Below, piece by piece: positions 19,139 to 27,064 of a DNA stretch of 64,000 nucleotides. A program made the position numbers and the translations under genes. Position 1 is the first letter of the stretch; each line of letters begins with the position of its first letter. This DNA is from WTGU01 sp965200925 (GTDB lineage Bacteria; Pseudomonadota; Alphaproteobacteria; UBA828): contig OZ241738.1 in the NCBI GenBank assembly GCA_965200925.1, forward strand, positions 1,426,001-1,490,000, written 5' to 3'. Below the pieces are notes generated by a model. It saw only the letters and a program-made list of their open reading frames with translations. It searched no databases and was not told where the DNA came from.

Positions 19139-20410
19139 ATGATCGGGGGCAAGAGCGCGCGCGTTCTCATCTATAGCCACGACAGCTTCGGGCTCGGGCA
19201 CCTGCGGCGGTGTCGGGCGATCGCGCATCATCTGGTGGCGAAGCACAAGAACCTGTCGGTGCTGATCCTCTCCGGCTCGCCCATCATCGGCAGTTTCGAT
19301 TTCCGCGCCCGCGTCGATTTCGTGCGGGTGCCCGGTGTAGTGAAGCTCCGCAACGGCGAATACACCCCGCTCAGCCTGCATCTCGACATCAAGGAGACGC
19401 TCGGCCTGCGCGGCTCCATCATTGAGCACACGGCAGGCGTCTTCGACCCGGACGTCTTCATCGTGGACAAGGAACCCTCGGGGCTTCGGGGCGAGGTGCA
19501 CGCGGCGCTCGCGACCCTGAAATCCCGCGGCACCCGCCTGATCCTCGGCCTGCGCGACGTGATGGACGACCCGGCGCTGCTCGCGCCCGAGTGGCGGGGG
19601 AAGAACGTCCTGCCGCTGGTCCGCGACCTCTACGACGAGATCTGGGTGTACGGCCTGCCCCAGATATGGGACCCGCTCCGCTGCCTCGACCTGCCCGAAT
19701 CGGTGCGGCGCAAGACCGTCTTCACCGGCTATCTGCCGCGCGAGGTCGGCGCCGGCCCGGCCGCGCCGGGACCGGACGCGGCCCGCCGGCCGTTCGTCCT
19801 GGTCACGCCGGGCGGCGGCGGCGACGGCGACAGTCTGGTGGATTGGGTCCTGCGCGCCTACGAGAGCGACCCGCTGCTGCCCTATGCCGCCCTGATCGTG
19901 CTCGGGCCCTTCATGGCGCCCGAAACTCGCGCCGGTTTCGCCGCGCGCGCCCAGCGGCTGGAGCGCGTCGAGGCGATCACCTTCGAGCCGCGGCTGGAGC
20001 GGCTGATGGACGAGGCGGCGGGGGTAGTCTCCATGGGCGGCTACAACACCTTCTGCGAGATCCTCTCGCTCAACAAGCGGGCGCTCGTCGTACCGCGCCA
20101 GAGGCCGCGGCTGGAGCAGAAGATCCGCGCGACGCGCGCCGAGGCGTTGGGCCTGGTCCGCGTCCTGCTCGACGACGGCGAGCGTCGCCCGGAGGCCATG
20201 GCGGCGGCGCTTCGCGCGATGCCCCGACAGAGGTGCCCGCTTGACGTCGCGCATACCCTGCGCGCGAGGACGCGCAACGCGCATACCTTGCGCGCGGGGA
20301 CGCGCGACGTCCCCGGCCTGCTCGAGGGGCTCGAGAACGTGAACCGCCTGATCGCGCCCTGGCTCCAGCGGGAGAGGCCGGCGCGGGGCCGGGCGGCGGC
20401 CTCCGCCTGA
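19139..20410 (+). CDS. Glycosyltransferase, MurG/GT28-like
   Basis: This 423-residue protein has a GT-B-type outline: an N-terminal YSHDSFGLGHLRRC segment typical of predicted UDP-sugar transferases, and a C-terminal donor-binding region with VSMGGYNTFCEIL followed by VVPRQRPRLEQ. No signal peptide is seen, so it probably acts at the cytoplasmic face. Near its C-terminus (residues 372-391) two Arg-rich decapeptides arise from a 30-bp tandem duplication. The stop is four bases before the TylF-like gene. The acceptor is unknown; a role in surface glycan decoration with the adjacent methyltransferase is an inference. Confidence 0.75.
   Translation: MIGGKSARVLIYSHDSFGLGHLRRCRAIAHHLVAKHKNLSVLILSGSPIIGSFDFRARVDFVRVPGVVKLRNGEYTPLSLHLDIKETLGLRGSIIEHTAGVFDPDVFIVDKEPSGLRGEVHAALATLKSRGTRLILGLRDVMDDPALLAPEWRGKNVLPLVRDLYDEIWVYGLPQIWDPLRCLDLPESVRRKTVFTGYLPREVGAGPAAPGPDAARRPFVLVTPGGGGDGDSLVDWVLRAYESDPLLPYAALIVLGPFMAPETRAGFAARAQRLERVEAITFEPRLERLMDEAAGVVSMGGYNTFCEILSLNKRALVVPRQRPRLEQKIRATRAEALGLVRVLLDDGERRPEAMAAALRAMPRQRCPLDVAHTLRARTRNAHTLRAGTRDVPGLLEGLENVNRLIAPWLQRERPARGRAAASA
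20251..20310 (+). repeat. Two-copy 30-bp tandem repeat inside the glycosyltransferase gene
   Basis: Positions 20251-20280 and 20281-20310 differ at only four bases. They encode HTLRARTRNA and HTLRAGTRDV in frame. The GC-rich, partly self-complementary unit resembles the 30-bp unit at 60831-60890 on the opposite strand. Confidence 0.8.
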
Positions 20411-20413
20411 CCG

Positions 20414-21193
20414 ATGGTGGCGGGCCCCCTCAAGCGACTCGCCTTCCGGCTTGGCTACGACTTCACCCTCCGCAAGCTGCCGCAATACGACCGCCGCCGC
20501 CGGCGCCTCGCCGTCCCGCACGATATGGAGCCCGAATTCGTGGCGCTGTACGAGCGCGCCGGCACCTTCACCATGACCTCGGTCGAGTGCCTCTACGCGC
20601 TCTACCGGGCGGTCCGCTACGTCCACGACCACCGCGTCCCTGGCGATTTCGTGGAGTGCGGCGTCTGGCGCGGCGGCAGCGCGATGATGATGGCCTTGGC
20701 CCTCCGCGAGGCGGGGGACGATGCGCGCAGGATCTACCTGTACGACACCTTCAAGGGCATGACGCGGCCCGAGACGGTCGACGTGAGGGCGCGCGACGGC
20801 GCCGAACAGCTGTCGCGCTGGCGGACGTTCGACCGCGGCGGCCACAACGAATGGACCTACGCGCCCCTGGAGGAGGTCCGGCGCAACATGGCATCCACCG
20901 GCTACCCGCCGGAGCGGATCGTGTTCGTCGAGGGGGATGTGACGGAGACCCTTCCGGCCATGGCGCCGGAGCGGGTCGCGCTGCTCCGGCTCGATACGGA
21001 CTGGTATCGCTCCACCTATCACGAACTCCAGCACCTGCACCCGCGCCTGGCGCCGAAGGGCGTGCTGATCGTCGACGACTACGGTGCTTACGAAGGCGCC
21101 CGCAAGGCGACCGACCGCTACCTGGCCGATTCCGGCAGCCCCACCTTCCTCGCCCGCATCGACTCCGCCGCCCGCATCGCCATCAAGCCCTGA
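20414..21193 (+). CDS. TylF/MycF-like O-methyltransferase
   Basis: This 259-residue protein resembles the TylF (macrocin O-methyltransferase) family of SAM-dependent, metal-requiring sugar methyltransferases. Landmarks are VECGVWRGGSAMMMA (SAM loop), YLYDTFKGM, LRLDTDWYRSTYHEL, and the metal/catalytic IVDDYGAY with the following ARKATDRY. In bacteria outside antibiotic clusters these proteins usually methylate sugars of surface polysaccharides. The stop of the glycosyltransferase gene and this ATG are separated by three bases, supporting a joint function. The actual acceptor is not known. Confidence 0.85.
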   Translation: MVAGPLKRLAFRLGYDFTLRKLPQYDRRRRRLAVPHDMEPEFVALYERAGTFTMTSVECLYALYRAVRYVHDHRVPGDFVECGVWRGGSAMMMALALREAGDDARRIYLYDTFKGMTRPETVDVRARDGAEQLSRWRTFDRGGHNEWTYAPLEEVRRNMASTGYPPERIVFVEGDVTETLPAMAPERVALLRLDTDWYRSTYHELQHLHPRLAPKGVLIVDDYGAYEGARKATDRYLADSGSPTFLARIDSAARIAIKP

Positions 21194-21216
21194 CGACCGG
21201 CGCCTCCGGGCGCGCC

Positions 21217-21246
21217 CCGGGCGGCACGGCGCACCGTGTCGCCCGG
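21217..21246. terminator. Strong 13-bp hairpin between convergent genes
   Basis: The arms 21217-21229 and 21234-21246 pair over 13 bp (one G-T) around the loop CGCA. It sits between the TylF-like stop and the stop of the convergent minus-strand gene. On the plus strand it is followed by AAAAGCAATT and not by T, so it is not a textbook intrinsic terminator, but its stability and position suggest bidirectional transcript-end protection. Confidence 0.55.
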
Positions 21247-21286
21247 AAAAGCAATTGCCCCCTCGCAAGGTGCATGGGGCGCCGTT

Positions 21287-22291
21287 CTACGTCATCTCTC
21301 GCACTCGGTCCGTGCGACCGCTGCCCAGCTCGATGACGCGAGTCACGTCGAGCGTTTCGTTTCCCGGCAGGGGGGAGCGGCTTTTCTCTCTTGCGGTTCG
21401 CGCCACGCTTTCGACCTTCTCGAGTTTTTCGGCCCCCGCGATGGCCTGCGCGTCACCGCCGTAATAGTCGAACCAGGGAAGGCCCGCTTCCGTATACCGC
21501 CTCGCCGTCGGCGGTTCGAGCGGCGGCCGCTCTCCGGTGATTGCCATCCATTGGGTGGAGTTGACGACGGTGACGAAGCACCTGCCGGCGTGCCGCAGAT
21601 CCCATGCGTCGAGGCCGTAGGGATCATCGTAAATGTCCTGCTTCATCCGGCCGCCGGGCGCGAGGCCCATGCCCGGAGCACCTCCGTAGAGCACTACTCC
21701 GTCGCCGTCGTGAGCCGGTGCGCCCTTCAGGCCCTCGGACAGAGCCTCGTACCGTTCCCGCTTCATGGGGTAGGCGGCGATCTGTAACCCGCCATGGTGC
21801 GCCGCGCCCGTAAGCTGCTCCTCGACGGTGTAGCCTTCTTCAAGAGGCATGGCGACGAACTGGCGGATCACCCCCTTTTCGACGCAGTACCCGTCGAGCC
21901 AAGGCTGCTCGGGCACCACGACGTAATCCTGCGGGTCGCGGTTCAGGCGGTCGACCCACATATCGCCTGTGAGCGCGCAGATCTTGCCGGTCGCGATCTT
22001 CACGGCGAACGGGTAGGGGAAACGGGCCGCCGCCAAGTCGAAGTCGATCCACATGGCCTCGGCCTGGTGCATGGGCAGGATCACGCCGCCCCGGCGGTGC
22101 CATTCCGCGGGAAGCCGTTCCGCGGCGTCGTCCAGATGCCGCAGGGGGAACCGGCCCAGCCCTGGCGGCAGAGGATAATCTTTGCCGTCGTCCGGAATGC
22201 GGAGGGTGCGCTCGAACGCGATCGAGCAGCGCGCCCCGCTATGGACCTCCGGGAAAGCGAAGTTCAGCAGGTCGTTTTTCAACGCGATCAT
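21287..22291 (-). CDS. Uncharacterised 334-residue protein
   Basis: I do not recognise this family. The protein is soluble-looking, with no signal peptide or membrane helix, and is rich in Trp, Tyr, Asp and Pro. It contains segments such as GAPGMGLAPGGRMKQDIYDD, PLPPGLGRFPLRHL and NSTQWMAITGERPPL. It has a strong ribosome-binding site (AGGAGGA, seven bases before ATG), so it is very probably expressed. Codon use is visibly less GC-biased than in neighbours, suggesting acquisition. Thirteen bases upstream lies the end of a decayed XRE-type regulator, so the gene was probably once under its control in an accessory two-gene unit. Confidence 0.75.
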   Translation of the reverse strand: MIALKNDLLNFAFPEVHSGARCSIAFERTLRIPDDGKDYPLPPGLGRFPLRHLDDAAERLPAEWHRRGGVILPMHQAEAMWIDFDLAAARFPYPFAVKIATGKICALTGDMWVDRLNRDPQDYVVVPEQPWLDGYCVEKGVIRQFVAMPLEEGYTVEEQLTGAAHHGGLQIAAYPMKRERYEALSEGLKGAPAHDGDGVVLYGGAPGMGLAPGGRMKQDIYDDPYGLDAWDLRHAGRCFVTVVNSTQWMAITGERPPLEPPTARRYTEAGLPWFDYYGGDAQAIAGAEKLEKVESVARTAREKSRSPLPGNETLDVTRVIELGSGRTDRVREMT

Positions 22292-22304
22292 TCACCGGTC
22301 CTCC

Positions 22305-22746
22305 TCACCAGTCTCCGTCCCGCACTTCGCGCACCACCCGGAGGACGGCATGGTCCGGCGTCTCCCTAACAATTGCCGGATCAACTCCGCGAACAGCTTG
22401 GGCCGCTTGCGAATAATCTTCTAGAGGTCGCTGGAAACCTTTCCTGCCAGTGCCAGGAACACATCCGGGTCTTCGCCCAGTTCCGTCGCCAATCTGACCG
22501 TCGTGGTCTCCGACAGCGGAGGCGTCTCGCCGCGCTCGATCTTGCTCAGATAGGCCGGTTCGACGCCAACGCTCCCGGGTTATGGCGCTCCTTGAACCGT
22601 TCGCCCTCGTCGAGGATACGCTGGCCCTCCGCGTATTCCTCGGGCGCAATGCTGCGAGGCAATCGCTTGTTTCGGCTTGCAGGACTCCCGCGGCCGCGGC
22701 GGGGCAAGGCCAGAGTCGTGATCCCACCGCGTCGCGTCTGGGCCAA
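22305..22746 (-). pseudogene. Decayed XRE-family helix-turn-helix regulator
   Basis: One minus-strand frame (about 22573-22431) reads GVEPAYLSKIERGETPP, a clear second half of an XRE HTH, and continues to ALAGKVSSDL before an in-frame TAG. The same frame goes on after the stop as KIIRKRPKLFAELIRQL, and a second frame then supplies the apparent C-terminus AVLRVVREVRDGDW ending at 22305. The expected first HTH helices are missing. A preceding short frame (22746-22546), with IAPEEYAEGQRILDEG, may be the N-terminal remnant. The minimum lesions are one nonsense codon and two frame changes. The exact left and right limits are estimates. Confidence 0.55.
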
Positions 22747-22749
22747 GCC

Positions 22750-24276
22750 CTATTCGCCGACGGCGTGGAGCCGGGCATCGATCGCGGGGGCAACCGTTCC
22801 TCTCGCGGCGACGTAGCGGATCGCCTGAGCCGCCACGAGCGTGCCGGCGTTGGCGTCGACGAGGCGGCGGGCGCGCGCCAGCATCGCGTAACCGTCGCCG
22901 CCGCGAGCGAGGAACTCGTTGGTGGCCAGGGTGTAGGTTCCGTCTGGATCGAGGGGCGCACCGTCCAGGGTGGCGGTCAGCACGCGGCGCCCCGCGGGGC
23001 GGGCGGGAGCGTAGCGGACCCGCAGGCCGGATATGTGCGGGAAGCGGCCGGCGCGCTTCTCGACCGCGCCGAGCCCGTGCTCCAGCGCCGCGATCACCGC
23101 CCGGCCCGTCGCCTCGAGCACGACCGTCCTGTTGCCAAACGGCAGTTCGCGGCGAAGGTCGCGGCGAGTGAGACGGGAACCGGGCGGATAGACGCGGTTG
23201 CCGCGGATGCCGCCGCCGTTGGTGAGCGCGATGTCGGCACCGGTCGCCCAGCGCATGGCGTCGGCGACCAGATTGCCGATCGCCGCCTCGCCGCCCCGGA
23301 CCGCCGCTCGGCGGCTGTCGAGCGCGGTCAGGGTGCGGCCGATCTCGACGTCCATCTCCCGAGAGAGACGGGCGAGATGGGCTTCCACGGCGGCGGCCAT
23401 CGTTTGGTCCGGGGCGACGCGGGCGGTGTCGATCACCCGGAAGGCCGGGCTCCACGCGAAGGAAGACGGATCGCCGCCCCGTCCGTTCCCGCTCAGGGCG
23501 AGGTCGATCACCGTCACCCGGTCCGCCTGTTCGCCGGATTCCGCGAACAGCACCCGGCCGTCATAGTCGACCCGCAGGATGTGGTCGTCGCCGCTCAGCA
23601 GCAGGTCGACCGCGCCCTGCGCCAGCAGGGCCGCGTCCTCGCCTGCGTCGGTGTGGGCGAGGGCGATCACCAGATCGGCGCCGGCGGCGCGCAGCGCACG
23701 GGCCTGCTCGGCGGCGACCTCGGTAACCAGGCGGAAGGTCACGTCGCCGGGGCTGGATTTGACCGCCGTCCCCGCCGTGGTCAGCCCGAACAGGCCCACC
23801 GTGAAACCGCCCGCTTCGACCATGATCGAGGCGCGGGCGCCGCCGATGATACCGCCGTCGGCTTCCCGGACGTTGGCGGCCAGCACCGGGAACGTCGCCT
23901 CCGCGATCCGTTGCCGGGCGACGGCCGGGCCGAAATCGAATTCGTGGTTGCCGAGCGCCATCGCGTCGAGGCCGAGCCGATTCAACAGGTTGATCGCATG
24001 CGCGCCCTTGTCGAAGGCCGACAGCAGCGATGGCGAGATCGCGTCGCCGGCGAAGGTGACGAGCAGAGGCCCGGCCCGCGCGCGCTCGGCCGCGACCACC
24101 GCCGCCAGCCGGGCGATCCCGCCGCGGCCGTCCCGCTCCTCCATCCGGTCGAGATCGTTGAAGTGGACGATGGTCAAGGTCGTCGGCGCGGCGGACGCGG
24201 TCGGCGCTGCCGCCGCCAGCGCCGCGGCGGCCAGCGCGGCCCTCGTCCCGGTGCCCCATGCCCCGGCGCGCTTCAC
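22750..24276 (-). CDS. Secreted bifunctional metallophosphatase / 5'-nucleotidase
   Basis: This 508-residue exported enzyme of the UshA/5'-nucleotidase family releases phosphate from nucleotides in the periplasm. It has a signal peptide (residues 1-29, Ala-rich), then a calcineurin-like metal-binding domain with VHFNDLDRME, GDAISPSL and GNHEFDFG. The C-terminal substrate domain contains NLVADAMRW, LTNGGGIRG and LPFGN. The usual first motif (DxH or NDxH) reads NDLD, so one metal ligand may be altered. It is divergent from the fused E1 gene. Together with the nucleoside hydrolase at 10627 it suggests salvage of extracellular nucleotides. Confidence 0.9.
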   Translation of the reverse strand: MKRAGAWGTGTRAALAAAALAAAAPTASAAPTTLTIVHFNDLDRMEERDGRGGIARLAAVVAAERARAGPLLVTFAGDAISPSLLSAFDKGAHAINLLNRLGLDAMALGNHEFDFGPAVARQRIAEATFPVLAANVREADGGIIGGARASIMVEAGGFTVGLFGLTTAGTAVKSSPGDVTFRLVTEVAAEQARALRAAGADLVIALAHTDAGEDAALLAQGAVDLLLSGDDHILRVDYDGRVLFAESGEQADRVTVIDLALSGNGRGGDPSSFAWSPAFRVIDTARVAPDQTMAAAVEAHLARLSREMDVEIGRTLTALDSRRAAVRGGEAAIGNLVADAMRWATGADIALTNGGGIRGNRVYPPGSRLTRRDLRRELPFGNRTVVLEATGRAVIAALEHGLGAVEKRAGRFPHISGLRVRYAPARPAGRRVLTATLDGAPLDPDGTYTLATNEFLARGGDGYAMLARARRLVDANAGTLVAAQAIRYVAARGTVAPAIDARLHAVGE

Positions 24277-24411
24277 GGCGTTCCGACTCCCATGACGGTA
24301 CCCATCCTAATCGCGCCGCGCGCACCCGCCGGCGGGCCGGGGTGGCCAGCGGCGGCGCTCTGGGGGACAATGCGGGCCGGCAGCGGAGGAGCGGTGCGGG
24401 AGGCGAGCGGG

Positions 24412-26406
24412 ATGAACACGGGCACGACGAGCAATCTGGCCATCGAGACGGAGACGCTGCGCGGCCTCTACGTCACGATGCGCCGTATCCGGGCGTTCGA
24501 GGACAAGACCGCCGAGCTCTTCCAGGAAGGCGTCGTCAAGGGCACGGCCCACAGTTACAAGGGCGAGGAGGCCATCGCCGCCGGGGTCTGCGCCACGCTG
24601 CGAGACGACGACATCATCGCCTCCTACCACCGCGGCCACGGCCACTGCATCGCCAAGGGCGCCAGGATCGACCGCATGATGGCGGAGCTGATGGGGCGCA
24701 AGACGGGCTATTGCCAGGGCTTGGGCGGCTCCATGCACATCGCCGACATGGCGCTCAACATCATGGGCGCGAACGGCATCGTCGGCGCGGCCATGCCGCT
24801 CGCCACCGGTGCAGGGCTCGCCGCCAGGCTGCAAGGCTCCGACCGCATCGCCGTGGCCTTCTTCGGCGACGGCGCCTCCAACCAGGGCGTGTTCCACGAA
24901 TCGCTGAACCTGGCGGCGGTCTGGAAGCTGCCGGTGATCTTCGTCTGTGAAAACAACCAGTACGCGCTCACCACCTCCTACCGGAACACCACCGCCGTCT
25001 CCCAGGTCTCCAACCGGGCCGCGGCCTACGAAATCCCGGGCGTCACCGTCGACGGCAACGACGGCGTCGAGGTCTATCGGGTGCTGCAAGAGGCGGTCGA
25101 GCGCGCCCGCACCGGCGAAGGTCCGACGCTGATCGAGGCGATGACCTACCGCCACGGCCAGCATTCCCTGCGCGTGAACCTTCAGGACCCGCGCCCGGAG
25201 GACGAGCGCGAATCGTGGATGGACCGCGACCCCCTCCGGCGCATGGAGCAGCGGCTGAGCGACCAAGCCGCGTTCTCCGCGCAAGCCTTCGACGCCGTCG
25301 GGCGGGAGGTCGACGACGAGATCGAGACCGCCGTCGCCTACGGAAGGGAGAGCCCCGAGCCGCCCGTGCAGGTCATGCTCGATTCGGTCTACGCGCCCCA
25401 CGCGGCCCATGAAGAGCCGGGGCCGGACGGTGCCCGCGCATTGTCCTACCCGGAAGCGCTCAACGAGGCGCTCGCCCAGGAGATGGCGCGCGACGAACGG
25501 GTCTTCCTCATGGGCGAGGACGTGGGCTCCACCGGCGGCATCTTCGGCGTCTCCAAGGGGCTCATGGAGCGCTACGGGGAAGAGCGCGTGCGCGACACGC
25601 CGATCTCGGAGGCCACCTTCGTCGGCTGCGGAGTCGGCGCCGCCATCGCCGGCATGCGGCCGGTCGTCGAAATCCAGATCTTCGACTTCGTGGCCCTGAC
25701 CATGGACATGCTGGTGAACCAAGCCGCCAAGTTCCGTTTCATGCTGGGCGGCAAGCCCTGCGTGCCGCTGGTGGTGCGCGGGCCCCAGGGCGGCGGCATC
25801 CGGCTGGCCGCGCAGCACAGCCAGAGCCTGGAAGCCTGGTTCACCCACGTGCCGGGGCTGGTCGTGGCCGCGCCGTCCTCGCCCTACGACGCGAAGGGGC
25901 TCCTGGTCGCGGCGATCCGCGACGACAACCCGGTGGTCTTCCTCGAGCAGAAGCTCCTCTATCTCGGCGGCACCGGGCCGGTTCCGGAGGAACTCTACGC
26001 CATCCCCCTCGGCAAGGCCGACGTGAAGCGCGCCGGCGGCGACGTCACCGTGGTGGCGACCTCGGCGATGGTGCCGCGGGCCTTGAGCGCGGCGACCGTG
26101 CTGGAGCGGGACGGCATCTCCGTCGAAGTGGTCGATCCGCGCACGCTGCAACCGCTCGACGAAGAGACGATCCTGGCGTCGGTCCGCAAGACCAATCGCC
26201 TGCTGATCGTGCACGAGGCATGGGTGCGCGGCGGCTTCGGCGCCGAGGTCGCCGCCATGGTGGTGGACAAGGCCTTCGATTACCTGGACGCGCCCATCGC
26301 CCGACTCGGCGCGCCGCACACGCCGATGCCTTACAACGACCGGCTCGAGCTCGAGGTGATCCCCTCGCAGGAGCGCATCGTCGAAGCGGTCCGCGCCCTG
26401 CTCTGA
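24412..26406 (+). CDS. Fused alpha-beta E1 of a 2-oxoacid (or acetoin-type) dehydrogenase
   Basis: This single 664-residue chain carries a complete E1-alpha module (about residues 1-325, ThDP motif starting GDGASNQG and ending ENN) joined to a complete E1-beta module (about 340-664, with FLMGEDVGSTGG, DTPISEATF and AAQHSQSLEAW). It is distinct from pdhAB at 12361-14419. No E2 or E3 gene follows, so it must borrow the core from elsewhere. Fused E1 proteins of this kind are usually annotated as alpha-ketoacid or acetoin dehydrogenases; the substrate is undetermined. The ATG follows GGGAGGCGAGCGGG, and the much longer open frame upstream is antisense to the 5'-nucleotidase. Confidence 0.88.
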   Translation: MNTGTTSNLAIETETLRGLYVTMRRIRAFEDKTAELFQEGVVKGTAHSYKGEEAIAAGVCATLRDDDIIASYHRGHGHCIAKGARIDRMMAELMGRKTGYCQGLGGSMHIADMALNIMGANGIVGAAMPLATGAGLAARLQGSDRIAVAFFGDGASNQGVFHESLNLAAVWKLPVIFVCENNQYALTTSYRNTTAVSQVSNRAAAYEIPGVTVDGNDGVEVYRVLQEAVERARTGEGPTLIEAMTYRHGQHSLRVNLQDPRPEDERESWMDRDPLRRMEQRLSDQAAFSAQAFDAVGREVDDEIETAVAYGRESPEPPVQVMLDSVYAPHAAHEEPGPDGARALSYPEALNEALAQEMARDERVFLMGEDVGSTGGIFGVSKGLMERYGEERVRDTPISEATFVGCGVGAAIAGMRPVVEIQIFDFVALTMDMLVNQAAKFRFMLGGKPCVPLVVRGPQGGGIRLAAQHSQSLEAWFTHVPGLVVAAPSSPYDAKGLLVAAIRDDNPVVFLEQKLLYLGGTGPVPEELYAIPLGKADVKRAGGDVTVVATSAMVPRALSAATVLERDGISVEVVDPRTLQPLDEETILASVRKTNRLLIVHEAWVRGGFGAEVAAMVVDKAFDYLDAPIARLGAPHTPMPYNDRLELEVIPSQERIVEAVRALL

Positions 26407-26421
26407 CGCCGGCGGCCGCCT

Positions 26422-26847
26422 TCAACTCGGCGAGGCACCGACGATACGGCCGAGCAGCGGGCTCTGGTGCCAGCAGACCTGCCGCCAGACGCCGCCTGCG
26501 TGGTACCAAGTCTGGGTGAAGCCCATGAAGCGCTGGCGGAAGCCCGCGTCCCGCGGTTTGCCGCGGAAGGTCGCGAAGCCGCTGACATGGCCGGTCGTCC
26601 CCCAGACCTTGACGTTGACCTCCCGCGGGAGCCACTTGAAGTGCTCCCACAGCCCGTCGCCGCCGGCGTGGAAATCGATGTGGTCCCTGAACTCTTCCTT
26701 GGTCATGCGCCAGGGATAGTCCTCGTCCAGGATTTCCGCGTCGTCGTCGAACGCGCTCCAGAAGGCGTCCAGGTCCCCCTCGTTGAGCCCCCGCGCCCAG
26801 TCGCGGAAGACCGCCTCCAGCCCGCTCGGCGTCGCATCTCCCGTCAC
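26422..26847 (-). CDS. NTF2/SnoaL-like small protein
   Basis: This 141-residue protein has the length and pattern of a cone-shaped NTF2-like fold: an N-terminal helix LEAVFRDWARGLNEGDLDAF, then FWSAFDDDAEI, and a Trp-rich C-terminal sheet. A GTG start at 26847 is chosen because AAAGGAGC lies seven bases upstream; the longer frame adds 45 codons that cross an unrelated intergenic region. Family members are enzymes or ligand binders, and no catalytic set can be assigned. It is convergent with the fused E1 gene with 15 bp between stops. Confidence 0.7.
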   Translation of the reverse strand: MTGDATPSGLEAVFRDWARGLNEGDLDAFWSAFDDDAEILDEDYPWRMTKEEFRDHIDFHAGGDGLWEHFKWLPREVNVKVWGTTGHVSGFATFRGKPRDAGFRQRFMGFTQTWYHAGGVWRQVCWHQSPLLGRIVGASPS

Positions 26848-26967
26848 CGCTCGCTCCTTTCGTCCGTATCGCCTTGCGCAGCCCACCACACCACATCCCC
26901 GCTCGAAACGCCATCCATGCTCCGCCGCTTGCGGGAACGGGCACCGCACCTTATGGTCCGCGAGCGG

Positions 26968-27041
26968 GCGGGTGTAGCTCAATGGCAGAGCAGAAGCTTC
27001 CCAAGCTTACGACGAGGGTTCGATTCCCTTCACCCGCTCCA
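26968..27041 (+). tRNA. tRNA-Gly (anticodon CCC)
   Basis: The acceptor stem GCGGGTG/CACCCGC is perfect. The D-arm contains GTAGCTCAATGGCAGAGC, the loop TTCCCAA gives anticodon CCC, and the T-arm has GGGTTCGATTCCC. CCA is encoded (27039-27041) after discriminator T. It lies 23 bp before an MFS gene, and no mobile element is attached. Confidence 0.95.
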
Positions 27042-27064
27042 GACGCCCCGGGGCCCGGGACGCG

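Noticed and set aside
22582..24411. 610-codon upstream extension of the fused E1 frame
   Set aside because: It lies antisense to the 5'-nucleotidase gene and has no sequence character of a protein. The fused E1 has its own ATG and ribosome-binding site at 24412.
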